A DNA stretch of 64,000 nt from Paraburkholderia silviterrae (GTDB taxonomy: Bacteria > Pseudomonadota > Gammaproteobacteria > Burkholderiales > Burkholderiaceae), in assembly GCF_004353915.1 (NCBI RefSeq), contig NZ_SMRP01000014.1, positions 69,471 through 133,470 of the forward strand. Direction: 5' to 3'. Below are positions 52,853 to 62,100 of this stretch, one piece after another; the first letter of the stretch is position 1; each line of letters opens with the position of its first letter. Made by a program: the position numbers and the translations under genes. The notes beneath the pieces are model-generated. The model searched no databases, was not told the DNA's origin, and saw nothing but the letters and a program-made list of their open reading frames with translations.

Positions 52853-53377
52853 TTAGTTATACGTAAAATTCACTGTCGCCGTTGCGGATACGGTGCCAGC
52901 CTTCAACGTCCCGAGCCTGTAGAACTGCGCGACGAAAGGAACCGTCATCGCATTAGCACTACCCACCGCGCCGAGACTGATGGCGCTGTTCAGTTTGACA
53001 GGCGTGCCGGTCGTCGCGCCCACGCTGCCTGCCTGCAGAATCTGCACGCCCACCTGGGCGGCCGAGCCCGTGTTCTTCAGCACGCTGGGAACCGTGTCCA
53101 TCGTGCCTGTCACGCTCATCGTCACGCTCGTGCCTGGCGCACAGTTGACAAGTTTCAGATTGAACGCCGTTGGATTGCTCGTGCTGCCGACGGCAGCGAA
53201 ATCCATGATCGGCGCACGTCCCAGTGGCACCGTCTGATTGGCCGTCGAGCTGTCGATATCGCACGACGGCTGCAGGATCGTGCCGGTGAAGTTCAGGTTC
53301 GCGTCTGCCGCGAATACCGGCCCCATCAGGATGGCGACAAGAATGCCCAGCAACAGTTGAAGGCTACGCATGTTCAT
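52853..53377 (-). CDS. Minor fimbrial subunit
   Basis: A 174-residue pilin-like protein with a signal peptide (about 1-25, ending FAA before DANLNF). It has a Cys pair typical of chaperone-usher pilins (QPSCDID and LVNCAPG) and the C-terminal beta-strand ending VNFTYN that donates to the next subunit. It is the last gene of the operon fimA-chaperone-usher-this gene. Its length suggests a pilin-like tip or minor subunit, not a two-domain lectin adhesin. The start at 53377 or 53371 cannot be settled; AAGAGA lies upstream. Confidence 0.85.
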   Translation of the reverse strand: MNMRSLQLLLGILVAILMGPVFAADANLNFTGTILQPSCDIDSSTANQTVPLGRAPIMDFAAVGSTSNPTAFNLKLVNCAPGTSVTMSVTGTMDTVPSVLKNTGSAAQVGVQILQAGSVGATTGTPVKLNSAISLGAVGSANAMTVPFVAQFYRLGTLKAGTVSATATVNFTYN

Positions 53378-53452
53378 AGGATCTCTTTTCGGTTTGCGTT
53401 CGATATCGGCGGCATTCCTGCATCTCTGGCGTGCCATTGACGGACCAGCCAC

Positions 53453-56311
53453 TCATTGACAGCTCGCATCGGAAAACACCGTCTCGGCCGGCTTGTCCTT
53501 CTGCGCCACAGGCATCGAATAGCGCACCTTGCAGCTCTGCCCGATGCCCTCGCCCCACTTCACCGTGAGATCGCCGCCCGCGTCCTTGCTATAGAACATC
53601 GCCCGGCTGCCCTGGCTGACCGTGCCGACGTTGTTGCCCTTCGAGTCCAGCACGTCCGCGCCGAACGGCACCGTATCGCCATTCAGGCGCCGCAGGCGCA
53701 TCACCATCGCGCGGCCGCGATAGTCCGTGTCGAACTTCACGCGCACCACCGCACCCGCCGTCGGGGCGAAGTGCTGCTCCGTGCTCTTGAGCTCGACGCC
53801 CATCGGCAGGCCCTTCGTATCGATGTCGACGGAATTCAGCGAGTAAGGCTGCATGCCCGCAATAAGCGCATGCCCCTGCGAATCCACGCGCACGCCCGGC
53901 GAAGTCGCCACGCGTGCACCTGCGGCATCTTTCGCCTCGATAACCGCGAACGTGTCGCCGATCTGCGGCGAAAGCGCGACGCCGCCCCGGTAGGCGACGA
54001 CCGTGCCCGTGAAGCCGGCGCCCGCCTGCGTGTAGCCGTTTCCGTAGCCGGCGTTCGCGCGCATTTGCGTGTACTGGCTGAGGTAGCCCGCGTTCGCATT
54101 GATGCTGCCGCCGCTCGAGTTGCCCGACGTGTAGCCGGCCGTGACGCCATAGCTGAACGTGTTGTCGACGCCTGCCGTTCCCGTGACCGTTTCCTGGATC
54201 TGGTTGCTGTTGTCGCGCGAATCGTGGGTGTAGCTCGTGTTCGAGTTCGCGATCTTCGACCCGACATCGAGCGGAATGCTCAGGTTCACCATCACGCGGG
54301 TGTCCCAGTGCCCGGAATCGATATCGAGCGCGCGCGAAGCCGAAACGCCAACGCCCACGCGGCGGATGTTGGTGTTGTAGCCGACCTGATACGACGTATC
54401 GCGGTTCGACTTGTTCCAGTAGTTCTGCGTATAACCGGAAACATAGACCGAACCCCACGAATTCAGGTTCTGGTTGAGCGTGAGTTGAAGCCGGCCCTTC
54501 TGGATGCCGTTGTTCGTGGAATCGATGCCGCGCCGCGAGAGGTCGCGCAGATTCATCGCGTCGGTAAGACTCAGGAAGCCGCTCGTGGAATAGCGATAGG
54601 CCGCCAGCGTCACGTTGGTGTCCGTGGGCGCGAAGACGCGCGAGTACGAAATGCGCAAGCTCTGCCCGCTGCGGCCCGGCAGGTTTTTCAGATTCGTGTT
54701 CGCCTGCGTGATGTCCGCCGCGAAGGCGCCAATCGGCGTGTCGAGCGCCGCGCCCACCGCGCCGGACACGTAATCGTTGGCCACGATCGTGCCGCCATAC
54801 AGCGTGACGAAATTATTGATGCCGCGCTGCACGCCCGCTTCGAAGACGAACGGGTGACTCTGCTCGGTCGAATTGCGGTACTGGCCAGCCGCCACGCTGT
54901 AACGCCAGCGGCCCTCGCGCAGCGCGTTCACCGGCGCGGCATATGGAACCACGGACACCCGCTGGCTGCCGTCGGCCTCGGTCACGACGACCTGAAGGTC
55001 GCCGCCATAGCCGGTCGGATAGAGGTCGTTGATCTCGAACGCCCCCGGTGCGACCGTGGTTTCATAGATGATGTTGCCGTTCTGCCGGATCTCGACCTTC
55101 GCGTTGGTGTTTGCGATCCCGCGCACCGTGGGCGCGTAGCCGCGCTGCGACTCGGGGTACATGCGGTCGTCCGTGCCGAGCTGCACGCCGCGCACGCCGA
55201 AGCTGTCGAATATCGTACCGTCCGTGTACGAATCGCCGAGTGTGAGCTGGCTCTTGATGGGCGTGAACGAGCGCTGCAAGTAGGTCTGCATGCTCTGAAA
55301 GTGGGTGCCCGCGCCGGTGGTGGTCGTGACGTTGCCGTTGTAGCGAAAGCGCCAGGCGCCGACGTTGAGGCCGGCCATCATGCCCAGGTAACCCTGTGTG
55401 GTCGACAGCCCGCTGCCGTTCGTGTGATAGACGTTGGCGTTGTACTGGAACGTCGCTGCCGGCACGCCGTCGTCCCAGTATTTCGGGTCGACCCAGCCGC
55501 GCGCGTTGCGGCTCATCATTGCCTGCGGAATGCTCACGTCGAGCCGCTGCTCGCCCATGTCGAACGTCGCGCTTGCCTGCGGGATCAAGTTGGGCAGCAG
55601 CGCAACGGGGCCGCCATTGGCTGCGGCGTCGAGCTGCGCGCGCGCCGCGTCGGACAGGCGGGTGAGGTCGACGCCCGCACGCGTGAGCAGATCGCGGTCG
55701 AAGGCAGGTTGTACGTTGTCCTTTTCGCCGCCCACTTCACGCAAGTTGACGTCGGTTACGCCTATCCACACCTCGTTCACGTAGAGCGTCGCGCGATAGG
55801 AGCCCGGCAGCGCGACATTGCCCTTGCCGAAGCGGGAAATGTCCATGGTCGCCGCGCTATTGCCGGTCAGGAACTGCGAGTTGAATTCCACGGTCGCCGG
55901 CGCCGCAGGTGCGGATGCCAACGCCAATGCTTCAGGCACGACCGGGCCGGCATCGACCGCCGCATACCCGCCTCCCGCCAGCGCGGCATGCGCCGCGGGT
56001 GCCTTCTCAGCCGCCGCCCGCGAGCTGGCGTCTGCGCTCATCGAGGCGAGGTCCGCGGGCACGAGCGGCGCACTCGCCACGCCCATCAGGTTCTGAACCG
56101 CGACATCATTGGCGGATGGGGACGGCACGGCGCCCTGCGCGTCGGCGGATGTCGCCTGCCCCGGCAGCGCGGCAATCCCGGCGGCCGCAACGCCGTCTGC
56201 CATGGCGTGCGAGGCGGTGAACGCGAGCACCACCGCCGCGCCGACCTGGCTCAGGAGAAGAGGATCCGCGTGAGCATGCCTGGCATTGGGTTTTGAATTG
56301 CGATTGGTCAT
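53453..56311 (-). CDS. Outer-membrane usher (FimD/PapC family)
   Basis: A protein of about 952 residues forming the assembly pore. The N-domain begins at about residue 141 (VEFNSQFLTG), then the 24-strand barrel with the family hallmark DLYPTGYGGDLQVVVTEADGS, a plug region and the C-terminal domains ending in a Cys pair (QSCKVRYS and SDASCQ). Between the signal peptide (about 1-38) and the N-domain lies an unusual Ala/Pro/Ser-rich stretch of about 100 residues. The start is uncertain: ATG 56311 or in-frame ATG 56362, neither with a strong ribosome site. Confidence 0.9.
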   Translation of the reverse strand: MTNRNSKPNARHAHADPLLLSQVGAAVVLAFTASHAMADGVAAAGIAALPGQATSADAQGAVPSPSANDVAVQNLMGVASAPLVPADLASMSADASSRAAAEKAPAAHAALAGGGYAAVDAGPVVPEALALASAPAAPATVEFNSQFLTGNSAATMDISRFGKGNVALPGSYRATLYVNEVWIGVTDVNLREVGGEKDNVQPAFDRDLLTRAGVDLTRLSDAARAQLDAAANGGPVALLPNLIPQASATFDMGEQRLDVSIPQAMMSRNARGWVDPKYWDDGVPAATFQYNANVYHTNGSGLSTTQGYLGMMAGLNVGAWRFRYNGNVTTTTGAGTHFQSMQTYLQRSFTPIKSQLTLGDSYTDGTIFDSFGVRGVQLGTDDRMYPESQRGYAPTVRGIANTNAKVEIRQNGNIIYETTVAPGAFEINDLYPTGYGGDLQVVVTEADGSQRVSVVPYAAPVNALREGRWRYSVAAGQYRNSTEQSHPFVFEAGVQRGINNFVTLYGGTIVANDYVSGAVGAALDTPIGAFAADITQANTNLKNLPGRSGQSLRISYSRVFAPTDTNVTLAAYRYSTSGFLSLTDAMNLRDLSRRGIDSTNNGIQKGRLQLTLNQNLNSWGSVYVSGYTQNYWNKSNRDTSYQVGYNTNIRRVGVGVSASRALDIDSGHWDTRVMVNLSIPLDVGSKIANSNTSYTHDSRDNSNQIQETVTGTAGVDNTFSYGVTAGYTSGNSSGGSINANAGYLSQYTQMRANAGYGNGYTQAGAGFTGTVVAYRGGVALSPQIGDTFAVIEAKDAAGARVATSPGVRVDSQGHALIAGMQPYSLNSVDIDTKGLPMGVELKSTEQHFAPTAGAVVRVKFDTDYRGRAMVMRLRRLNGDTVPFGADVLDSKGNNVGTVSQGSRAMFYSKDAGGDLTVKWGEGIGQSCKVRYSMPVAQKDKPAETVFSDASCQ

Positions 56312-56520
56312 ATTGAGCCGGAATCGCAGGCAATAGGGGTCCTTGCCGATGCGTCGAGCCATCGGCGCACGGACCCGCTACCTCGCGACGTTCGAATGAT
56401 TTGTGCACGCGCGCCGGGTTTCACGCCCCGCCCGGCGCCGCTCTGTCCGGCTGATGAAGGATTCGTAGTCCTTCTCAGCGTCAATCTGTTCGGCCTGCGG
56501 CCTGGCGCGAGGCCGCGGCG

Positions 56521-57264
56521 TTATTGCAACGCCGCCTCGTGCTTCATCGGGCCACCGTAGTCGTTCAGCGTCGTGAACGAGACCTTGCCGCCGGCGCCCG
56601 GCGCGGCAGAAAGCGGCAGCGCGAGCTGGCCGCCCGGCGCCACCATGCCGCCTTCGTCGAATTTCGGCGCATGCGGGCCCTCGCCCACCTGGGCCTCGAT
56701 GATCGTGACGTGGTACGGCGTGGGATTCGAAACCAGCAGCGCAGGCTTGCCGTTTTGCACACCCGTATGCCACGTGAGCTTTCCCGGCGCATCGTCGGAC
56801 TTGCCCTGAAGGCCAGCGGGACGGAAGAAGAATTTCAGGCGCGAGCGGAATGCGAGTTGCACGTAGTTCGGGCCAGCCTGCTCCGCCGAGGGCTTGGGCG
56901 GCACCTCGAGCATGTTGAACCACAGGAGGGTTTCGCGATCCTTCGCCATCGGTTCGCCCGTGTAGGCGATGCGGATCGTCTGCGACTTGCCCGGGTCGAT
57001 GCGCGCAAGCGGCGGTGTCAGCATGAAAGGCAGATCGAGCTTGCTCGGATCGGCTTTCGGGTCGCCCTTGTCCAGCCACACCTGGGTCAGCGCCGGCGAC
57101 TTGCCGACGTTGGACAGCTTGAGCGTCACTTCGCTATCCCCAGCGTTATAGATCACACGCGTGCCCCCAATGACGACGGACGCCTGCGCCGCGAAGGGCA
57201 ACATCGAGCCTAAAGCCAGCACGCTCGCGGCAAGTGCGCTGCTGACGAGTTTTCGAAGATTCAT
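56521..57264 (-). CDS. Periplasmic fimbrial chaperone (PapD/FimC family)
   Basis: A 247-residue chaperone with a signal peptide (about 1-28, ending QASV). VIGGTRVIYNAGDSEVTLKLSN is the start of the first immunoglobulin-like domain; the conserved Arg and Lys that bind pilin C termini fall in TRVIYN and in RSRLKFFFRP. The second domain has LVSNPTPYHVTI. It folds and delivers subunits to the usher. The gene order is fimA, chaperone, usher, minor subunit on the minus strand. The start before NLRKLVSS is chosen. Confidence 0.92.
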   Translation of the reverse strand: MNLRKLVSSALAASVLALGSMLPFAAQASVVIGGTRVIYNAGDSEVTLKLSNVGKSPALTQVWLDKGDPKADPSKLDLPFMLTPPLARIDPGKSQTIRIAYTGEPMAKDRETLLWFNMLEVPPKPSAEQAGPNYVQLAFRSRLKFFFRPAGLQGKSDDAPGKLTWHTGVQNGKPALLVSNPTPYHVTIIEAQVGEGPHAPKFDEGGMVAPGGQLALPLSAAPGAGGKVSFTTLNDYGGPMKHEAALQ

Positions 57265-57446
57265 GACGCTCAACCAGATAGCTAAAGTGCGGTGACATGG
57301 CGCTGCGCACGTTCGCGCGGCACGGCTAGTTGAGACATCGGTACTCATGGTATGGAGTCGATGCCTGCAAGAACAGCTCAGGAAGAAGCAGATGCGGCGC
57401 AGGACGGTATGAGCAAAAACAGCCAATTCTTCCGGAGATGTCCTGA

Positions 57447-57477
57447 CGGACGGAAAGCGCGCGGGCGCCCCCGTCCG
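57447..57477 (-). promoter_or_regulatory. Intercistronic hairpin between fimA and the chaperone gene
   Basis: A 7-base stem (CGGACGG / CCGTCCG) lies in the 225-base gap after the major pilin gene and has no T tract. Partial termination or mRNA protection here would make pilin more abundant than chaperone and usher. Confidence 0.4.
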
Positions 57478-57489
57478 CACACCCGTGGA

Positions 57490-58041
57490 TTACTGGTAGG
57501 CCATCGAGTAGGTGACGTTGGTCGTCACGCTGCCGGCGCTCGCGCCGCCAGTCGGCGAGATGTACTGCGCCGCGTACTGCAGGTTGGCCTTGCCGCTCGC
57601 GATCGCGACGGACTGCGAGTTCTGGGCACCATCGCCCTTGCTCACGTCGATGACCTTCATGCCGCCGTTGTAGTCGACCAGCTGGACTTCCACTTTGGTC
57701 GCGGTGCCGTTGTTCAGCAGGTTGCCGTCGCTCAGCGTGTTCGCGCCGTATTCCCAGAACGTGTGGACGTTACCCGCGTCCGGCGTGCAGTTCGTCAGGG
57801 CGATGTTGAAGCCCGTCGAGCCCGCGACCGAACCTGCTGCGGACAGCTCCGAAGCCGACAGGGTCGGCAGCGTGACCGTGAAGTTGTTGCCTTGACCGTT
57901 ACCGCTCACGTCGCAGGTGTTGGCAATCAGTTCACCGTTGATGGTCACGATACCGCCGTTGCTCGCGGGTCCAGCAGCGTGAGCCGCCGAAGCAGCAAGC
58001 CCCATTGCCGCGACGATCATTGGGAGTGCAATTTTTTTCAT
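57490..58041 (-). CDS. Major type-1-like fimbrial subunit
   Basis: A 183-residue FimA-like pilin. The signal peptide (about 1-22, ending AHA before AGPASN) is followed by GGIVTINGELIANTCDV and ALTNCTPD with the disulfide Cys pair, and the C terminus VTYSMAYQ carries the donor strand with a penultimate aromatic residue. It is first in the operon, with AGGA nine bases before ATG. The upstream region is strikingly AT-rich. Confidence 0.93.
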   Translation of the reverse strand: MKKIALPMIVAAMGLAASAAHAAGPASNGGIVTINGELIANTCDVSGNGQGNNFTVTLPTLSASELSAAGSVAGSTGFNIALTNCTPDAGNVHTFWEYGANTLSDGNLLNNGTATKVEVQLVDYNGGMKVIDVSKGDGAQNSQSVAIASGKANLQYAAQYISPTGGASAGSVTTNVTYSMAYQ

Positions 58042-58581
58042 AAAAAATAATCCTAAAGAGCCACCGAAGTGACCGACCAGATTGATGAATCAGCGAAAAT
58101 CACGCTGAACCCGGGCATGACTCAGCCGACGGTGACAACCCCGCACCGGCCGAATTGCTAGTTCCGGCCGCTCAGCTCCCCATTCAAGGGGATCTAAAAT
58201 TATGAAATCTGACTGCACGAAAAGTTATCAGAACAGTCTTAATTATCCGACCGTAAGAGCAGAATCTTCTTTATCTTTTCTTGGATAAACCTTGGCGCCG
58301 CTGTACTTTTCCGAAATGTCTTTGGATATTGAAATTTATTTGACAATTACTCAGCTTCGGAACTCTAATAAAAACCCTTCCTTTAAAATTTCCAGAATTA
58401 ATCCGCCTACGCAAACAGGATGTCCAATTTGCCGTTGACGTCCCTTGCCGTTTTTCCTTTATCGTGCCTGGTTTATGTTAGTGAAATAGAGCTGGCGTCG
58501 ACGCCATTCATGGGCGTTTCCGCCTGGCGATAAGCGTTCGCGCGAGAACAGCACGCCGCGCGTAAATCAAGCCTCATATCC
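58042..58581. other. AT-rich fimbrial promoter region
   Basis: About 540 bases with no gene; roughly 58195-58480 is far richer in A+T than the rest of the window. Several TAAAAT/TTAAT-type boxes occur (58193-58260), so exact promoter elements cannot be chosen. Such regions often bind H-NS-like silencers. The 83-codon minus-strand frame at 58473-58724 has no recognisable features. Confidence 0.55.
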
Positions 58582-59114
58582 ATGGCGCCCATGAATAGCC
58601 GCCTCACCGCCGGTTCTTTTTTCTTCTCCTTGAAGACGTACAGCGCCGCGATCCTCGCGCTGGGCATGGCCTTCTGACAAGACCTGCCATTTCCTACAGG
58701 CCTGCTTTTCGCAGTCCTCTCCAATGGCGGTGCTGCGAATAGGCTCGGACGGTGCGAGCGCTACGCTCGATACGCTGCTCGGCAGCGTCTTCGCAATGTG
58801 TCTCGGCATCGCCGTTGCGGTGATCGCCAACATCCTGATCCCGCAATCGTCTGCCGCGGCGCCGACGCGATCGCGTGCGGTTCTTTCGCCTGATCGCCTC
58901 GCGCGACGTCTTCGCCCTTGCGCTCTATTTCGTCATGCTCGCCGCCCTGCTGTACGCGTTCGGCGGGTCGACGCTCAGCCCCTTGATTGGCACGCTGCCG
59001 GATGCGCACTGGCGCCCGGCGATCAAGACTCGAGAGCCCCATGAGCTGGATTCGTCGAATCGCCCACACTGGCACGATGGCGTGCGCCCGATAGCAACCG
59101 ACAGCAACCGATAG
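58582..59114 (+). pseudogene. Decayed FUSC/AaeB-like efflux permease remnant
   Basis: ATG 58582 opens a 31-codon frame whose product includes SLKTYSAAILALGMAF, the typical start of fusaric-acid/aromatic-acid exporters, and then stops at TGA 58675. Further hydrophobic pieces follow in other frames: LDTLLGSVFAMCLGIAVAVIANILIP (from about 58765) and FALALYFVMLAALLYAFGG (from about 58910). A full member has about 650-700 residues, so most of it is missing. The region is best read as a fragment with several frameshifts and deletions. It is convergent with tamB. Confidence 0.45.
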
Positions 59115-59193
59115 TGCCGACCACACCGGCCGCTCTGATCGGGCCCGCGAGGCGCGCTAGCCCTCGCCATGCCGCGCGCCTACCGGGTGGGCA

Positions 59194-62100
59194 CTACCAC
59201 TTGATGCGATCGAAGCGCCGCGTATAGAGAATATCGGCGCCGTAGAACGTGCCGCCATAGGTGGCCACGGACCAGTAGCGCGTCAGATTGAGCGTGATCT
59301 TGATCGCGTTCGCGGCCGACTGCAGCCCCTGCTCGTAACCGAGCACGAACCGCTCGTTGATGGCCTTGGAGAGCAGCACGACTTCGGGGTCGGTCAGACC
59401 CACCTCGCTGCGCCCGATCGAAATTTCGTCGAGGCCGATGCTCTGCGCGATGCGCTTGCCTTGTGCGCTGCCGAGCAGCGCGAGCGCCGTCGTCATCGCG
59501 CTCTGTTGACCGACGTTGTTGCCCTGGTCGGTGCCGTGGCCGAACAGGAGCCACGAAAGCTTGTCGTTATCGGGCACGTTCGGCTCGGAGACGAGCTTGG
59601 CCACCGGCGCCTGAACCGTGCCCGTGACCTGCACGCCCGCCTCCACCTGCTGGTTGCGCCGCATCGCGAGAATGTTGATGCCCGGATTGCCGACCGGCCC
59701 GTTGAACGTAAAGAAGCCGTTCTCGATCGCGAGCTTGGTGCCGAACGCCGTGTAAGTGGACCCTTCGGTCACGCGCACGTTGCCGTTCGCGCGCAGCGGC
59801 ACGTCCGGCGCGCTGTTCACGGTAATCGTGCCGGCGAGACCCAGGTCCGCGCCCTGCCCGCGGAAGCGGAAGTCGCGCCCGAGGTTGATGGCAACGTTCG
59901 CGCGGGGCGCGAAGCGCGGCGCGGGCTTCTTCGACGCAGTCTCCTCGATGGGCGGTGGCATGCCGCCGGTCGTCGTGCCGTCGGGGCGCACGATCACGAC
60001 GTCGTTGCCGAGCGCGGGCGCGGCCGACTCGGGCATGTCGAAGCGCGCGCGATCTACGGTGAACTTGCCGTCGATCTGCATGCCGCCCAGATGCCCGCCA
60101 TTGGCGATGCTCGCGCTGCCCGAAAGTGACAACTTGCGGTCGGGCGAAGCAAACAGCTCGAGCTTGTCCGCGATGATGCTCGCGGTAAGATCGGGCTCGT
60201 CGTTGTCGAGGCGCACGCGGCCCGTAGCGCGCAGCGTGCCGCTCGTCGCGCCATGGAACTCGACCTGCTGGAAATCGACGAGATTTTTTGAAAGCGCGAT
60301 GCGGATCGTGCCGTCCTTCAGCTCCATGCCCTGGTCGACCACCGTCGCGGAAATGCCGTCGCCAATGAGCGAGCCCGTTAGGTTCGGCTTGGCCAGCGTG
60401 CCGCCCAGCGCGAGCTGCAGCGCGAGATGGCCATCGAGCAGGTAGGTCGGGCCCAGCAGGCCGCCGGTGGTCTTCAGCGAAGGCACGTTCGCCTTGATCG
60501 TGCCGCCGAGCGGCGCTTCTTCCGCCACCGTGAGCATGCCGCCGCGCGCCACGAGCGTCGTGTTCGTGTCGATGTCGAGCGTGCCGATGCGGCTTGCCTG
60601 CGCATGCGCTGTGAGCGTGAGGCGATTGCCGCCGCTGAAAGCCGCGCGCGCATTGAGATCGCCGATGCCGAGCGAGGCGAGACCGCGCCCGATCTCGGTC
60701 GTGATGTCGCCCGAGCGGCGCTTCACCTGCACATAGCCGCTCGCGCTCTGGCCGATCGAGAAGTCCCAGTCGCCATCGAAGATCAGATCGGTTTTGAGCG
60801 TGGACGGCACGCCTGTGAACTGCTGGCGCAATTGCATGATGCGCGCGACCGAGACGTTCGTGAGCGCGCCCGCCGAGCGGATGCGGCCGTGGTCGAGGTC
60901 GAACGACTTCAGGTCGAGCGAGGCGCCCACGGCTGCGATGCGCGTCGCGCCGAGCGTGAGCTTGCCCGGCCCCGCGCTCACCGTCACCGGCGCCTCCAGC
61001 TTCACGCCAGGCACGCCGCGGTTCTCGAGCTGCGTCACCGTGCCGTCCCAGCCTGTGCCTTCGCGCGTATCCGAGAGCTTGCCGTTGGCCGCCACCGCGA
61101 AATCGATCGGCTGGCCTTGTACCCTGCCCTTCGCGCTCGCGGTGAGCGTGTGCTTCGCGCGCGTGCCAGAAAGGCGCGCGCTCAAGGTCGTGATGTCGAC
61201 GCCCGCCACGGCGACACCGCTCGCGTCGGCGCTGAACGCGAGCGCGCCGTTCGCGCCGTCGCGCGCCTCGGCCCGGCCCTCGGCGTGGCCGACGCGGTTC
61301 TCGCCGAACACCACGTTCTCGGCCTTGTAGTCGAGCGCCACGTCGGGATGCGCGAAGGTGCCGGTCAGGTCGCCGCTCGCCGCGAGCTGGCCCGCGACGC
61401 CGAAGCCGAGCCGGTCGAGCTGCGGTGCGTCCACGCGAAAGCGCAGGCGGTCGCCGCTTGCGCCAAAGCTGCCTTGCAAGTCAACGGTATTGCCCGCGAC
61501 CGAAAGATTCGCGTGGCTCGGCAGGATGCGCGAGCCCGCCAGCTGGACGAGGCCCTGGCCGGTGAGCGGGAGGTCGTCGTAGACACTCGGGCCGAGCTTG
61601 AACTCGGCCTTCGTCGTCACGGTGGGCGCGAGCATGCCGCTCGCGTCGAGCGTGCCGTTCACGCGTGCCGTGATGCGGCGCGTTGGGCCTTTCTGCGCGG
61701 CCTGGCGTGCCGTCGTTTGCGGCGTCGCGCGTGGTGCCGCGGTTTGCGTGGTATTGCGCGCAACGTTCTGCGCTTGCGCCTGCTCGCTCGTCTGCGCAGG
61801 ATTGAGCGCGGGGTTCATCGCGGGATTGAGCGCGAGGTTGCGTTGCGGATTCAGCGCATTGTTTTCCGCGGCGCGCTGCGCCTCGGTGGGCGCCGCGGGC
61901 CTGGCCGCGGGTTTGACCGCCTTGCGGGCCGCGCCCTTTTGCACAGGGACCTGCGGCGCCAGCGAGAGCGGATCGAAATTGGTCAGCACCGCCTTGAGCG
62001 TGTACGAGGAATGGGCGTCGTGCTTGAGCGCGCCCGTGATGTCGAGATGCCCGGCCCCCGAGCTCAGACGCACGTCGTTGAAAGCAAGGCGCGCGGGATC

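Noticed and set aside
53456..56296. 946-codon plus-strand open frame
   Set aside because: It is antisense to the usher gene; composition is Arg/His/Val-rich and no start signal is present.
58473..58724. 83-codon minus-strand frame near the fimbrial promoter
   Set aside because: It overlaps the FUSC-like remnant on the opposite strand and has no recognisable features.
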